Shown here: positions 46,936-57,744 of the stretch, one piece after another
Position numbering within the stretch: position 1 is the first letter of the stretch
Layout: each line of letters starts with the position of its first letter
Assembly (NCBI RefSeq): GCF_000425165.1
Contig: NZ_KE384319.1
Location: 558,001-622,000 of the forward strand
From: Photobacterium halotolerans DSM 18316
Lineage (GTDB): Bacteria > Pseudomonadota > Gammaproteobacteria > Enterobacterales > Vibrionaceae
Direction: 5' to 3'
DNA: 64,000 bases
Position numbers and translations under genes: made by a program
Notes under the pieces: model-generated
Database searches by the model: none
What the model was told of the DNA's origin: nothing
What the model saw: only the letters and a program-made list of their open reading frames with translations

Positions 46936-47404
46936 GACTGCGACTCCTTACGAGTGATTGAACAACCATTGTTGGTGAAAAATTCAACCTGTTTATAGAT
47001 CTGGATCAATATCCATCCAATTGAATAATGTTTTGTTGTCCGGACAGACAAAAGTGTGAGTGCAGACACCAGCCGATGGGCCCTGATACGCGTTTTACTT
47101 TCTTCCGCCTGATGACAGAAACGTGTTCCTGCGAGATACCGCAACATCATCAGGCATTTGGCCTGTTTATCAGAACAAAACCCAAGCTTGCCGAGTGGAT
47201 TTCATCCCGTACCACAGACCCGCTGATAGCCTGTTTTAGTCATTACGTTGTAAATTTACAACAAACATGATGATGCAGATCACAGCTGGCAACTAATATT
47301 GCCAGTTATTTGTTTAACTTTCGGGTCAAAATTTCTTGTCTTGAGGGTCAGGTTTTGGTTAAATGCTCTGGTTTTCGAGTTAATCTTAGTCATAGAGAAG
47401 TTGA
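46936..47404. other. Divergent promoter region of adhP and the EamA gene
   Basis: About 470 bases with no credible gene. Contains a 16-base perfect palindrome (47247-47262) and, just after it, GATGATGCAGATCACA, with one good half of a CRP site. Both promoters must be here. Confidence 0.5.
47247..47262. promoter_or_regulatory. 16-base perfect palindrome, putative operator
   Basis: GTTGTAAATTTACAAC is a perfect palindrome in the adhP-EamA divergent region, about 140 bases before the EamA start. It looks like a dimeric repressor site. The regulator is not known; no regulator gene lies beside it. Confidence 0.5.
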
Positions 47405-48340
47405 ATGTTGTCATTGAACCAAATTTCACATCTGAAGTTATTTTTCTTCACTGTGCTGATTAGCCTGTCATTCCCGATTGGCAGCTATATTATGGCTTCC
47501 ATGGATCCGCTCGTAGTGACCTGGGTACGTTATCTGCTGGCCAGCCTGCTGTTTGTCGGGGTTCTGGTTGCTAAAAGACAGTTCCGTATCCCCTCTGCGA
47601 AAGATTTGGGCCGATACACGCTGATCAGCTTGCCGGCACTGGGCTATTTTGTTGCCATGTTTATTGCGCTGCGCGACACCAGCCCGCTGGACGCCAGTGC
47701 CCTGTACACCACTGTGCCGTTAATGAGTGCCATTCTGGCTGCGTTCGTGTTCAAGCGCAGTACCTCAATGTCTGTCACGCTGGCTTTGCTGGGCGGTATG
47801 CTGGGTGCCGGTCTGATTATTTTCCGAGGTGATCTGAGCGCTGCCGGTTCTATCGCAATGACAGCCTCTAACAAAATTTATCTGCTGGGCTGTCTGGGGA
47901 TGGCGCTCAATCCGATCATTGTCAAAAAGTGCTATCGGGGCGAATCTTTCATCCACCTGACCTGCTGGACACTGATCTGTGCAACAGGCTTGCTGACTGT
48001 TGCCATTGCACCACAACTGGTGCAAGTGCAATGGACGCAAATTCCGGCTGATATCTGGCTGGGTATCGGGTATCTGGCGGTGTTCGCCACAGCTATCAGT
48101 TTCTTCCTGTTCCAGCAGGGCAGTGTCGCGCTGGCTCCTGAACAGGTATCGGCCTATACCTATCTGATCCCTGTGCTGGTACTGCTGGTTAACCGGTTCA
48201 CCGGCAATCTGGTTCCCTGGGAAGAAGTCAGCTATGGCGTAGTCACCGTCTTGTTATCGATGACAGTGATGATCCGCCGCGGCTCACCCGGCACAAATGC
48301 CGTTGTTGCCAAACCAGAACAAGAAGCACTGGCAAAATAA
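47405..48340 (+). CDS. EamA (DMT) family transporter
   Basis: A 311-residue inner-membrane protein with about ten hydrophobic segments in two EamA repeats (about 12-145 and 155-290). The segment PLVVTWVRYLLASLLFVGVL is typical of the first repeat and EQVSAYTYLIPVLVLLVNRF of the second. The family exports metabolites or amino acids; the substrate is unknown. GAGAAG precedes the ATG. Followed by a strong terminator. Confidence 0.88.
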   Translation: MLSLNQISHLKLFFFTVLISLSFPIGSYIMASMDPLVVTWVRYLLASLLFVGVLVAKRQFRIPSAKDLGRYTLISLPALGYFVAMFIALRDTSPLDASALYTTVPLMSAILAAFVFKRSTSMSVTLALLGGMLGAGLIIFRGDLSAAGSIAMTASNKIYLLGCLGMALNPIIVKKCYRGESFIHLTCWTLICATGLLTVAIAPQLVQVQWTQIPADIWLGIGYLAVFATAISFFLFQQGSVALAPEQVSAYTYLIPVLVLLVNRFTGNLVPWEEVSYGVVTVLLSMTVMIRRGSPGTNAVVAKPEQEALAK

Positions 48341-48353
48341 TCTCAAGTAATCA

Positions 48354-48387
48354 AAAAATACCGCCTGAATTATTCGGGCGGTATTTT
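48354..48387 (+). terminator. Rho-independent terminator of the EamA gene
   Basis: AAAAATACCGCC (48354-48365 approx.) pairs with GGCGGTATTTTT ending at 48387. Strong stem with a T-run. Confidence 0.88.
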
Positions 48388-48569
48388 TATATCAAATAAA
48401 ACAAACTGATATCCTGGCTGCCAGGTGTTTTTCACAAACACGCTGCTGCTCCGTCTCAGCACAGCAAAATGCAACCGGCATCGGCTTATTGAGCACAAAC
48501 CTGTCCCCTCAGCTAGATTTCTTTTCATCATCAACAATACTGGTAATGGTATAGCCACCAATCCAGAAG

Positions 48570-49907
48570 ATGCTTATGACAACCCGACGCGAGTTCCTGT
48601 GCCAACAAATCCAGCTTATTGACGGCGTAGTCCCTAACGCCGCTATTGCGCTCAACAAACACCAGAAAATGGCCTGGAGCCCGTTCCAGTTCTTCCGCGG
48701 CACTGCACAACTGTTTTATGCTGATCTGGCTCAGGGAGTATTGGTACTGCCCGACTTGTTGCTGGCCAAACCGGGTCAGACTTTCATCATGGGTGACTGC
48801 CACCTGACTAACTTTGGCTTTCTGACTGAAGAAGGATCACAAGGTGATCAGGTTATCTTCTCTCCTAACGATTTTGATGATGCCTGTGTCGGATACGGTG
48901 TCTGGGATCTGGCCCGCTACCTGACCAGTCTGGCACTGGCCAGCGATTTCGGCTGCGGGTTACTCGAAGGGCGCTATCTCACAGAAGAGCTGGCTATCGA
49001 CGACGATTTAAACGCCGTTAATAAAGACGACATCCATCAAGCCTGTGAAGCATTTCTGTCGGCATACTTAAAAACATTGCAGCATGTCATTGAAGACAAC
49101 GATGCCAGATACAATGTCCTGAAAAAATTCGATGATGATCATGTGCTTGATAAATATTGCCGCAAAGCCACTAAGCGCGCCGCTGGCGGAAAAGATTTTC
49201 TGAGTAAAAGCCAGCTAGCCAAATCCACCACGTTTGAAGATGGCAGGCTTCGCTTTGCTGACAAACCGTTAAAATACCAGCGTATTGATGCTGCTGAGTA
49301 TGAGGAGGCGGAGACAAGATTCCGGCCGTATCTGGATGATGATGTACTCGATATAGTGATCCGTCTTGATGCCGGAACTGGCTCGAACAATGTCGGGCGT
49401 TATTATTTTCTGGTTGGCCCGAACGACGTCAGGAGTATCGATGACTTACCCTTGTGTCATATTGTTGAAGTGAAACAACAGCGTCAGGCTGCCCCCATAT
49501 ACGCGTTCCCTGATATCAGTCCCGTCAACTCGCTCAATCCGGCGCATCTGACCGCTGACTGCCAGCGGTTTATGCAGCGTCGGCCTGATCTCTTACTGGA
49601 CGAGGTTATCTGGCGGGATAAACACTGGCTGGTTCGCTCACGGCACCATGCGCGTTTGTCGGTCAAACCCGAAGATCTGGTCTTAAATGACAAAGATCCC
49701 TGCACCGCCTTTTGCCAGTATGCCTCCGCCTGTGGCGAGGCCTTAGCGCTGGCCCATTCTCGCGGCGACAGGCGCTCAGTGCGTTTCGAACAGTTCATGC
49801 TCGAAAGCCCGCCCGGTAACGAGGACGCATTAATTACCGCCTGCCAGCAATACAGTGAGCAGGTTATTGAGGATTATAAAATCCATTGTGCGTTACTCGA
49901 AAAATAA
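48570..49907 (+). CDS. DUF2252 family protein
   Basis: A 445-residue protein of the DUF2252 family, which has a kinase-like (aminoglycoside phosphotransferase-type) fold. Conserved blocks are SPFQFFRGTAQLFYADL, the MGDCHLTNFGF loop with GDxHxxNFG, and NDFDDACVGYGVWDLARYLT, corresponding to catalytic and metal sites. The biological substrate is unknown. ATG 48570 and 48576 are both possible. It precedes the SDR gene on the same strand by 89 bases. Confidence 0.85.
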   Translation: MLMTTRREFLCQQIQLIDGVVPNAAIALNKHQKMAWSPFQFFRGTAQLFYADLAQGVLVLPDLLLAKPGQTFIMGDCHLTNFGFLTEEGSQGDQVIFSPNDFDDACVGYGVWDLARYLTSLALASDFGCGLLEGRYLTEELAIDDDLNAVNKDDIHQACEAFLSAYLKTLQHVIEDNDARYNVLKKFDDDHVLDKYCRKATKRAAGGKDFLSKSQLAKSTTFEDGRLRFADKPLKYQRIDAAEYEEAETRFRPYLDDDVLDIVIRLDAGTGSNNVGRYYFLVGPNDVRSIDDLPLCHIVEVKQQRQAAPIYAFPDISPVNSLNPAHLTADCQRFMQRRPDLLLDEVIWRDKHWLVRSRHHARLSVKPEDLVLNDKDPCTAFCQYASACGEALALAHSRGDRRSVRFEQFMLESPPGNEDALITACQQYSEQVIEDYKIHCALLEK

Positions 49908-49996
49908 AGGTTCGTCTCTCTCCCTCAGCAGCCCGTTCTGTCTCTCAAGCAGTCAGGCGAGACATGATCACAAACAACAGGTGCAGGAAAGAGGTT

Positions 49997-50701
49997 ATGG
50001 ATATCCTGATTACAGGCGGAACCGGCGGCATTGGTCATGCGATGGTGGATATACTCAGCCAGCTTGACTCTGTGAATGTCAATGCCCTTTGGCATCTCAC
50101 CCCGCCACCTGAAAATACTTGCCGCGTTCAGTGGCACCGTGCTGACGTCACTGACGAAAAAGACGTCACCGAACTGGCCCGCAAGTTAGCACGAATAGAC
50201 TGGATCATTAATACGACAGGCAAATTACACTCGGATAACCTAAAGCCAGAAAAGAACCTGCAACAATTTGAAGCCGCAGCATTTGCAGAGATGATCCGCA
50301 TCAACACGCTACCGACACTATTACTGGCGAAGCATTTCACCCACGCACTCAAACGCAGCCCTTCTCCACGTCTGGCTGTCTTATCTGCCCGGGTTGGCAG
50401 TATCAGTGATAACCGGCTGGGTGGCTGGTACAGCTACCGTTGTGCCAAAGCCGCACTCAATATGGCAGTGAAATCTATCAGTATTGAGTGGCAACGCACG
50501 ATACCCAAAAGCTGTGTCGTGGCACTCCATCCCGGCACGACGGACACACCACTGTCCAAGCCGTTTCAGCACAATGTGCCTGCGGGTAAACTGTTTCCTC
50601 CTCACCGTGTTGCCAGCGACCTGATAAAAATCATTGAATCGCTGACACCGGCTCAGACCGGCCAATTTCTGGCTTACGACGGCACTGTTATTGATTGGTA
50701 A
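49997..50701 (+). CDS. Short-chain dehydrogenase/reductase, C-factor type
   Basis: A 234-residue SDR. It begins with the nucleotide-binding turn [18 protein letters not shown]; the [10 protein letters not shown] region replaces the usual NNAG; and the active site is [12 protein letters not shown] (Y-x3-K). The C-terminal part has [17 protein letters not shown]. It resembles CsgA/C-factor-like SDRs. The start at ATG 49997 has GGAAAGAGG in front. The substrate is unknown. Its end overlaps the convergent DUF2256 gene by 14 bases. Confidence 0.85.
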   Translation: MDILITGGTGGIGHAMVDILSQLDSVNVNALWHLTPPPENTCRVQWHRADVTDEKDVTELARKLARIDWIINTTGKLHSDNLKPEKNLQQFEAAAFAEMIRINTLPTLLLAKHFTHALKRSPSPRLAVLSARVGSISDNRLGGWYSYRCAKAALNMAVKSISIEWQRTIPKSCVVALHPGTTDTPLSKPFQHNVPAGKLFPPHRVASDLIKIIESLTPAQTGQFLAYDGTVIDW

Positions 50702-50840
50702 TCTTTTGTCTGTGTTTATTGCGACGACAGCGCTCAGAACAATATTTCACATCTTGCCAGCAATTTGCCCATTTCTTGCGCCAGGTAAAGGGCCTGTGAC
50801 AGTGAAAACACATTTTTACAGGTAAATGGCAACCTGCCAT
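50688..50840 (-). CDS. DUF2256 zinc-finger-like small protein
   Basis: A 50-residue protein with the DUF2256 pattern [14 protein letters not shown] and [12 protein letters not shown], four Cys that probably bind zinc. The start at 50840 is set by a very strong ribosome site, GGAGGGGAGG; a longer frame to 50882 lacks one. In other bacteria DUF2256 genes often sit near photolyase or cryptochrome genes; none is present here. Function unknown. Confidence 0.8.
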   Translation of the reverse strand: MAGCHLPVKMCFHCHRPFTWRKKWANCWQDVKYCSERCRRNKHRQKITNQ

Positions 50841-50975
50841 AACCTCCCCTCCAACATGCCGGATCACCTGAACAGGATTCACTATGTCCCTACAGAATAT
50901 GCCGGCTTAGTTAATTTAACTGTTATTGCGGAAGCTGGCTGCGCTTTGGGATAGCTGAGCTGCAAGATCGTGCCG

Positions 50976-51755
50976 TTAAATCCACATTAAGCCATCCGTC
51001 GATTCTTCCCGCAGAAAGGAGAATACCTGAAACAACCCCAGCACTTCACCTCCCCGGCGGTATTTCAGCAACAGACCTCTGTCTCCCATTGACATCGCAC
51101 CATCAATATAAACCCGGTTGCCACTGACCTTAGCTTTCAGCCCTGATACTATGTTATGCCCCATCAGCACCGCATCAATGTGGGATACGACACTATGTTC
51201 ATCATGGGTAAAAACAGTCCGGTCCCAGACTGCATAATATTGATCTTCCTTGCTCAGAGTACGGTCATTACAGCACTGGGTAAACTGTTGCCAGTCACAG
51301 GGTGCCGGCACGGCAGCGTGCACAAGACCAATTCGGTGGCCGTTGATCTGCAGGGTATAGCAAAGTGGTAAGTTTGCCGCGAAATCCAGCATTTTTCTGA
51401 CATCAGCAATAGCAACATCTTCATGCCAGCGACCGCCATTCATGATCCATAGGGATCTGTCGGCATTATCTTTCATGGCACTGCACGCCATTTGCTCATG
51501 GTTTCCCTGAATGGCATAAATCGCCGGGCAATCCTGCACGGCTTTCAATATCGCCATAGAATCCGGGCCACGATCTATCATATCGCCCAGAATGAACAGC
51601 CGGTCCCGGATTTCACCATCCAGCGGATAACGGAACCCCACCTCCTTCAGTACATCCTGCAGCAGAGCGTACTGTCCGTGCGGATCAGACAGAAAATAAA
51701 TGTCGTAATGGGGGTCGAGCTGAAGGTATTCGTGCATGGAACCGCCCGGAATCAT
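50976..51755 (-). CDS. PPP-family metallophosphatase
   Basis: A 259-residue calcineurin-like phosphatase. Metal-site motifs in order: YFLSDPHGQY (D-x-H with Ser before it), ILGDMIDRGPDS, IQGNHEQM and later MGHNIVSG. The arrangement GDxxDRG and GNHE is that of serine/threonine phosphatases of the PrpA/lambda type and of ApaH-like proteins. Substrate undetermined. ATG 51755 or 51737 could be used. Confidence 0.82.
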   Translation of the reverse strand: MIPGGSMHEYLQLDPHYDIYFLSDPHGQYALLQDVLKEVGFRYPLDGEIRDRLFILGDMIDRGPDSMAILKAVQDCPAIYAIQGNHEQMACSAMKDNADRSLWIMNGGRWHEDVAIADVRKMLDFAANLPLCYTLQINGHRIGLVHAAVPAPCDWQQFTQCCNDRTLSKEDQYYAVWDRTVFTHDEHSVVSHIDAVLMGHNIVSGLKAKVSGNRVYIDGAMSMGDRGLLLKYRRGGEVLGLFQVFSFLREESTDGLMWI

Positions 51756-51842
51756 TGCCTGTTCTTAACTTAAGTTTAGCAAGGGGCAATGCTGCCGGGC
51801 ATAGTGCTTGCTTTGTCTTTTCTTTACTCCACTGTCAAATCG

Positions 51843-52178
51843 TTACTTTTCCGCCATTCCGGCCAGGTATTGCTTGGCTTTTAAACCGACAAAGCGGCGG
51901 CCCGGGTTTGCTCCGGCAACCCACTCATCAGAACTAAAGAGATCAAACAATCCGACTTTTATCAACGTAGGGATTGCCAGCTCCAGCTCTTTCTCGATCA
52001 TTCCCCGCTGACCCGCATTATAAAGCTCAATGTTATGCAGCATGGTCGCGACGGTTCCCGTCTGTACTTTGCTGCCATCTTTGAGTGTCACCGCAGGCAG
52101 ATTTTCCCCATCTGCGACGACTTTCTGATTAATAGCGCCGAGCTGCTCTGTGTGTTCCAAAATAGGTGCTGACATCAT
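51843..52178 (-). CDS. Conserved hypothetical protein, 111 residues
   Basis: A soluble protein that starts SAPILEHTEQLGAINQKVVA and has the segment LHNIELYNAGQRGMIEKELE. A good ribosome site (GGAGAAG) precedes the ATG pair at 52178/52175. No catalytic motif is visible; similar proteins occur in Vibrio and Acinetobacter as far as I recall. Function unknown. Confidence 0.72.
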   Translation of the reverse strand: MMSAPILEHTEQLGAINQKVVADGENLPAVTLKDGSKVQTGTVATMLHNIELYNAGQRGMIEKELELAIPTLIKVGLFDLFSSDEWVAGANPGRRFVGLKAKQYLAGMAEK

Positions 52179-52244
52179 CTTCTCCGATAGCGATTGGTAT
52201 CGCGATGATTGTATATCAAAGCAACTGATTTCATAAAGAGCCCG

Positions 52245-52775
52245 TTAACGCCACATGCGCGCCAGTACATCCTCATGGTTTTTGCGGATTCGATGCCAGA
52301 ACGTCATCACAATGTGGCCAAGAGTAAAGGCCAGCAGCAGTCAGGCCAGCTCTCCGTGCAGCAGGTTACCCAGTCCAACCATCCATTCAATTTTTGCACT
52401 GTCAAACCCGTCCATTAACGGAATCCCGAAAGGTGAAAAAGCACGGCCAGAGCCATACTGTCGAATCAGTGCCAGCGCAGGAATGACTAGCATCAGTGCA
52501 TATAAGGCTTTATGGCCCAGAGCAGCGATACGGCTGATTGAGGCCGGACGGCGCGACACATTCAGCACCGCCCACACAAGGCGTAACGCAATGATCATCA
52601 GCAGCAGAAAACCCAGTGGCTTATGCGTTGCCCACATCAGTTCATCCAGCCACGAATCTTCAAGCAATGCGTGCGTTGCTGCCGACAAAAACTGCCAAAG
52701 CAGTAGCAGTGCCACCCCCCAATGTAAAAACCGACTTATCACACCATAGCGCTGAGCATTATCCAGAACTGACAT
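52245..52775 (-). pseudogene. cybB: Cytochrome b561, interrupted by an in-frame TGA
   Basis: A four-helix b561-type cytochrome. The first 144 codons contain FLHWGVALLLLWQFLSAATH, THKPLGFLLLMIIALRLVWA and the YALMLVIPALALIRQYGSG helix, with His ligands for two b hemes. A TGA at 52343-52341 interrupts the gene in the last helix; past it the same frame continues LLLAFTLGHIVMTFWHRIRK and ends ARMWR at 52245. A Trp codon (TGG) at that place would restore a normal 176-residue protein. The missing helix contains a conserved His, so the short product is probably non-functional. Confidence 0.85.
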
Positions 52776-52861
52776 AACATTATCCTTATTGCTTCCTGAT
52801 AAGCACTTTAGACGCTGATCTGCAGAAAAATCTCCCGTGAAAGTGGCACATTTACATTTAC

Positions 52862-52888
52862 TTACGTAAACGAGGCAGTTACGTAAAC
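52862..52888. promoter_or_regulatory. Tandem TTACGTAAAC sites upstream of cybB
   Basis: The 10-base word TTACGTAAAC, itself containing the palindrome TTACGTAA, occurs at 52862-52871 and 52879-52888, 17 bases apart. The sites lie about 90-110 bases before the cybB start and are likely operators for a dimeric repressor. The regulator is unknown. Confidence 0.5.
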
Positions 52889-53023
52889 AAGGCTGAAGGG
52901 ATTACCGGCAGACAATGAAAAAAACCAGGCTGAAAACGCGCCATGATGTTCAATAAACACTCTGCAGGCCTGATTCGCGTCTCCACGCAGATTTCAGATC
53001 ACTGACTTGCCAAAACGCTATCG

Positions 53024-53037
53024 AATGTATATACATT
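53024..53037 (+). promoter_or_regulatory. Perfect palindrome before the ribbon-helix-helix gene
   Basis: AATGTATATACATT is a 14-base perfect palindrome ending 28 bases before the start at 53066, followed by a related half (ATTGTATATG). Probably the operator at which the small RHH protein represses its own gene. Confidence 0.5.
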
Positions 53038-53065
53038 GTATATGTGTGTGTCATAGTGAGCCGGT

Positions 53066-53242
53066 ATGGTCAGTCGCAAGAAATCAAAAGCAATGAAGAA
53101 AGACAGCCAGTTAATCATCAGAATTAATGGTGAAGAACGTGACGCATTTGTTGTTTTATGCGAAGAAATGGATACCAGCGCCGCACGTGAAGTGCGTCGG
53201 TTTATCCGTCAGTTTGTGAAAGAAAACTCACAACCTCAGTGA
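53066..53242 (+). CDS. Small ribbon-helix-helix regulator
   Basis: A 58-residue basic protein, too short for most gene callers to favour. The pattern fits a ribbon-helix-helix fold: a strand SQLIIRINGE, a helix RDAFVVLCEEMD, then the turn TSAA and helix REVRRFIRQFVKEN. Such proteins bind DNA as dimers, often as antitoxins, but no toxin gene is adjacent. Its ATG has only a weak ribosome site (GTGAG). A palindromic operator lies just upstream. Confidence 0.62.
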   Translation: MVSRKKSKAMKKDSQLIIRINGEERDAFVVLCEEMDTSAAREVRRFIRQFVKENSQPQ

Positions 53243-53356
53243 CCAGCAGCCTGCACATGCATGTGGCCAGATCGGCCAGGTTGATAGGTTAGGTGAAAGC
53301 TGTTCCTTTCATGTCAGCCATTTTTCCTCAAACGTTGAACCAACCGGAGAATGAAA

Positions 53357-53476
53357 ATGGCAAAAGTGTCTAAAAAAGCAAAAAAACTGCAAAAAGAAAT
53401 CAAAGTGCGTAAAGCGAAAGTCGCCAAGCACGAAGGTAAACTTAAAAAACTGAAGAAAAAACTGAAAAAATCCTGA
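53357..53476 (+). CDS. Lys-rich 39-residue peptide
   Basis: An ORF starting MAKVSKKAKKLQKEIKVRKA and ending LKKLKKKLKKS, nearly half Lys with heptad-spaced Leu, Ile and Val: a basic amphipathic helix or short coiled coil. GGAGA lies 7 bases before the ATG at 53357, and a hairpin follows the stop, so it looks like a complete gene. It could bind nucleic acid. No family recognised. Confidence 0.55.
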   Translation: MAKVSKKAKKLQKEIKVRKAKVAKHEGKLKKLKKKLKKS

Positions 53477-53490
53477 TTTTTCAACAGTTG

Positions 53491-53518
53491 CAATCCGGTG
53501 GTGTCTGCCATCGGATTG
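53491..53518 (+). terminator. Hairpin after the Lys-rich peptide gene
   Basis: CAATCCG (53491-53497) pairs with CGGATTG (53512-53518), extended by TGG/CCA inside, followed by TTGTT. Moderate terminator. Confidence 0.55.
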
Positions 53519-56086
<2,568 letters not shown>

Positions 56087-56096
56087 CCCCTGCCTA

Positions 56097-56120
56097 CCCC
56101 CTCCCGATCCTGGGAGGGGG
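56097..56120 (+). terminator. Terminator of katG
   Basis: CCCCCTCCC (56097-56105) pairs with GGGAGGGGG (56112-56120), loop GATCCT; the tail is AT-rich rather than a pure T-run. It begins 10 bases after the stop. Confidence 0.75.
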
Positions 56121-56406
56121 ATATATTATATCTTCAAAGGCTTAGCATCATACTCTGATAAAGGCCTTCTCTTTTCAGACACTTTCTCAGGCATTCTCCT
56201 GCAAACGTTACAATTGCAAATCAGTTGCAATACCAGCAGGCAAATACCGACAGCATTTCCTGCCTGCTTTACCGTTGGGCAGAAAGTCAGAAATTCAGAT
56301 GAAGCTGTCATATACTCAGAGAATAAAATTTAAAAACCTCAAGCTGACCATAGGGTTAATGCTTTGACGCATGCATTTTCTGTGATTAAAACGATAGAAG
56401 AGGCTT

Positions 56407-56619
56407 ATGATGATTGTAGGATATGCGAAATTTTCGAAAAGACACCCTTACTTTCATTTATTTCTCATTGCATCTCTCACTCTGATCTTTTTAATCTCTG
56501 CTTTTATACTGATTGAATATGAAACCATTGAACTGGCTGGGGTGATTATTTTAATTGGCAGTACCCTGCCCTTTTTTGCCAAAGCGTCTAAATACAAACA
56601 GCAATATTTATCTGATTAA
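56407..56619 (+). CDS. Small two-helix membrane protein, 70 residues
   Basis: Two hydrophobic segments: YFHLFLIASLTLIFLISAFI (about 15-38) and ELAGVIILIGSTLPFFA (about 43-60), with a basic N-terminus (KFSKRHPYF). AGAGGC before the ATG acts as ribosome site. It stands alone between katG and the bd-oxidase genes. No known family recognised. Confidence 0.62.
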   Translation: MMIVGYAKFSKRHPYFHLFLIASLTLIFLISAFILIEYETIELAGVIILIGSTLPFFAKASKYKQQYLSD

Positions 56620-56644
56620 CCAAAATGCCTTATACAATAATTCG

Positions 56645-56669
56645 CCGGGCTCTGTTACTGAGAGCCCGG
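56645..56669. terminator. Hairpin between the small membrane protein gene and cioB
   Basis: CCGGGCTCT (56645-56653) pairs with AGAGCCCGG (56661-56669). It lies between convergent genes; no clear T-run follows in either direction. Confidence 0.5.
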
Positions 56670-56715
56670 TGAAAGGTTGATTTAGCGGAAATCATCCATT
56701 AATCATAGCCAATCA

Positions 56716-57735
56716 TTAATGATAGGCGTCCCCAACCTGAACTTTTCCCCGGAACACATGGTACCCCCACAGGGTGTACATCAGGATCACAGGCAAAATA
56801 AACAAAGTCCCTATCAGTGCAAACAACTGACTGGTGGTGGGTGACGCCGCCTGCCATAAATCAACCGACGGCGGTACAATATTCGGCCAGATACTGATCA
56901 CCAGCCCGGCGTAGCCCAGAAAAACCAGTCCGAGTGTGGCCACAAAAGGTTTATGGGAATGACGCAGGCGAAGGCTTCTTTGTAAGCCATACAAGGCAAT
57001 TACCGCCAGCACCACGACAGCACAGGTCAGCATCCAGTGTGAACCGTGCAGCCAGCGCTGTGCAATGTCCTGTTGCAGATAAGCCGTCCAGCCACATGTA
57101 ATGACAATCACCCACGCCAGCAGGTATGCCAGTGGACGGCTGTAGTGGCGCATTCTGGACTCCAGCATGCCTTCGGTTTTTATCAGCAGCCAGGTGCTGC
57201 CTAACAGCGCATATGTCAGCAGCAGACCAATACCGCAGAACAACGGGAAAGGTGCCAACCAGTCAAAGGCGCCGCCCGCAAACTGGCGGTCAACCACAGG
57301 AATACCGGACACATAAGTGCCGAGCGCCACGCCCTGGAAAAAGGTCGCCAGCACAGAGCCGCCGATAAAAGCTTTATCCCAGATATGACGTTTCTCTGCC
57401 GTCGCCTTAAAGCGGAATTCAAATGCGACGCCCCTTAAAATCAAGCCGGCCAGCACAAAAATCAGCGGCAGATAGAGCGCTTCAAAAATCAGCGAATATG
57501 CCAGCGGGAAAGCGCCATACATGGCAGCCGCGCCAAAAACAATCCAGGTTTCATTACCATCCCAGACCGGCGCAACCGTGTTCATCATGACATCACGCTC
57601 CTGTGCGTCTGAGATAAACGGAAACAAGATCCCCAATCCTAAGTCGAAACCATCTAAAATCACATACATCATGATGCCAAACGCAATGATGATGCTCCAG
57701 ATGATCGACAAATCAATACCTTGTATCTCCATCAT
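56716..57735 (-). CDS. cioB: Cytochrome bd-type (CioB) quinol oxidase subunit II
   Basis: A 339-residue inner-membrane subunit with about eight helices. MYVILDGFDLGLGILFPF and the block PVWDGNETWIVFGAAAMYGA are the signature of CydB/CioB proteins. Paired with CioA, it forms a quinol oxidase that reduces oxygen without pumping protons. It starts 9 bases after the cioA stop. The short Q-loop of the partner suggests the cyanide-insensitive branch. Confidence 0.92.
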   Translation of the reverse strand: MMEIQGIDLSIIWSIIIAFGIMMYVILDGFDLGLGILFPFISDAQERDVMMNTVAPVWDGNETWIVFGAAAMYGAFPLAYSLIFEALYLPLIFVLAGLILRGVAFEFRFKATAEKRHIWDKAFIGGSVLATFFQGVALGTYVSGIPVVDRQFAGGAFDWLAPFPLFCGIGLLLTYALLGSTWLLIKTEGMLESRMRHYSRPLAYLLAWVIVITCGWTAYLQQDIAQRWLHGSHWMLTCAVVVLAVIALYGLQRSLRLRHSHKPFVATLGLVFLGYAGLVISIWPNIVPPSVDLWQAASPTTSQLFALIGTLFILPVILMYTLWGYHVFRGKVQVGDAYH

Positions 57736-57744
57736 GCTGTCTCC

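Noticed and set aside
46932-47150. Open frame of 72 codons before adhP
   Set aside because: Protein-like features are absent and it overlaps the adhP promoter region.
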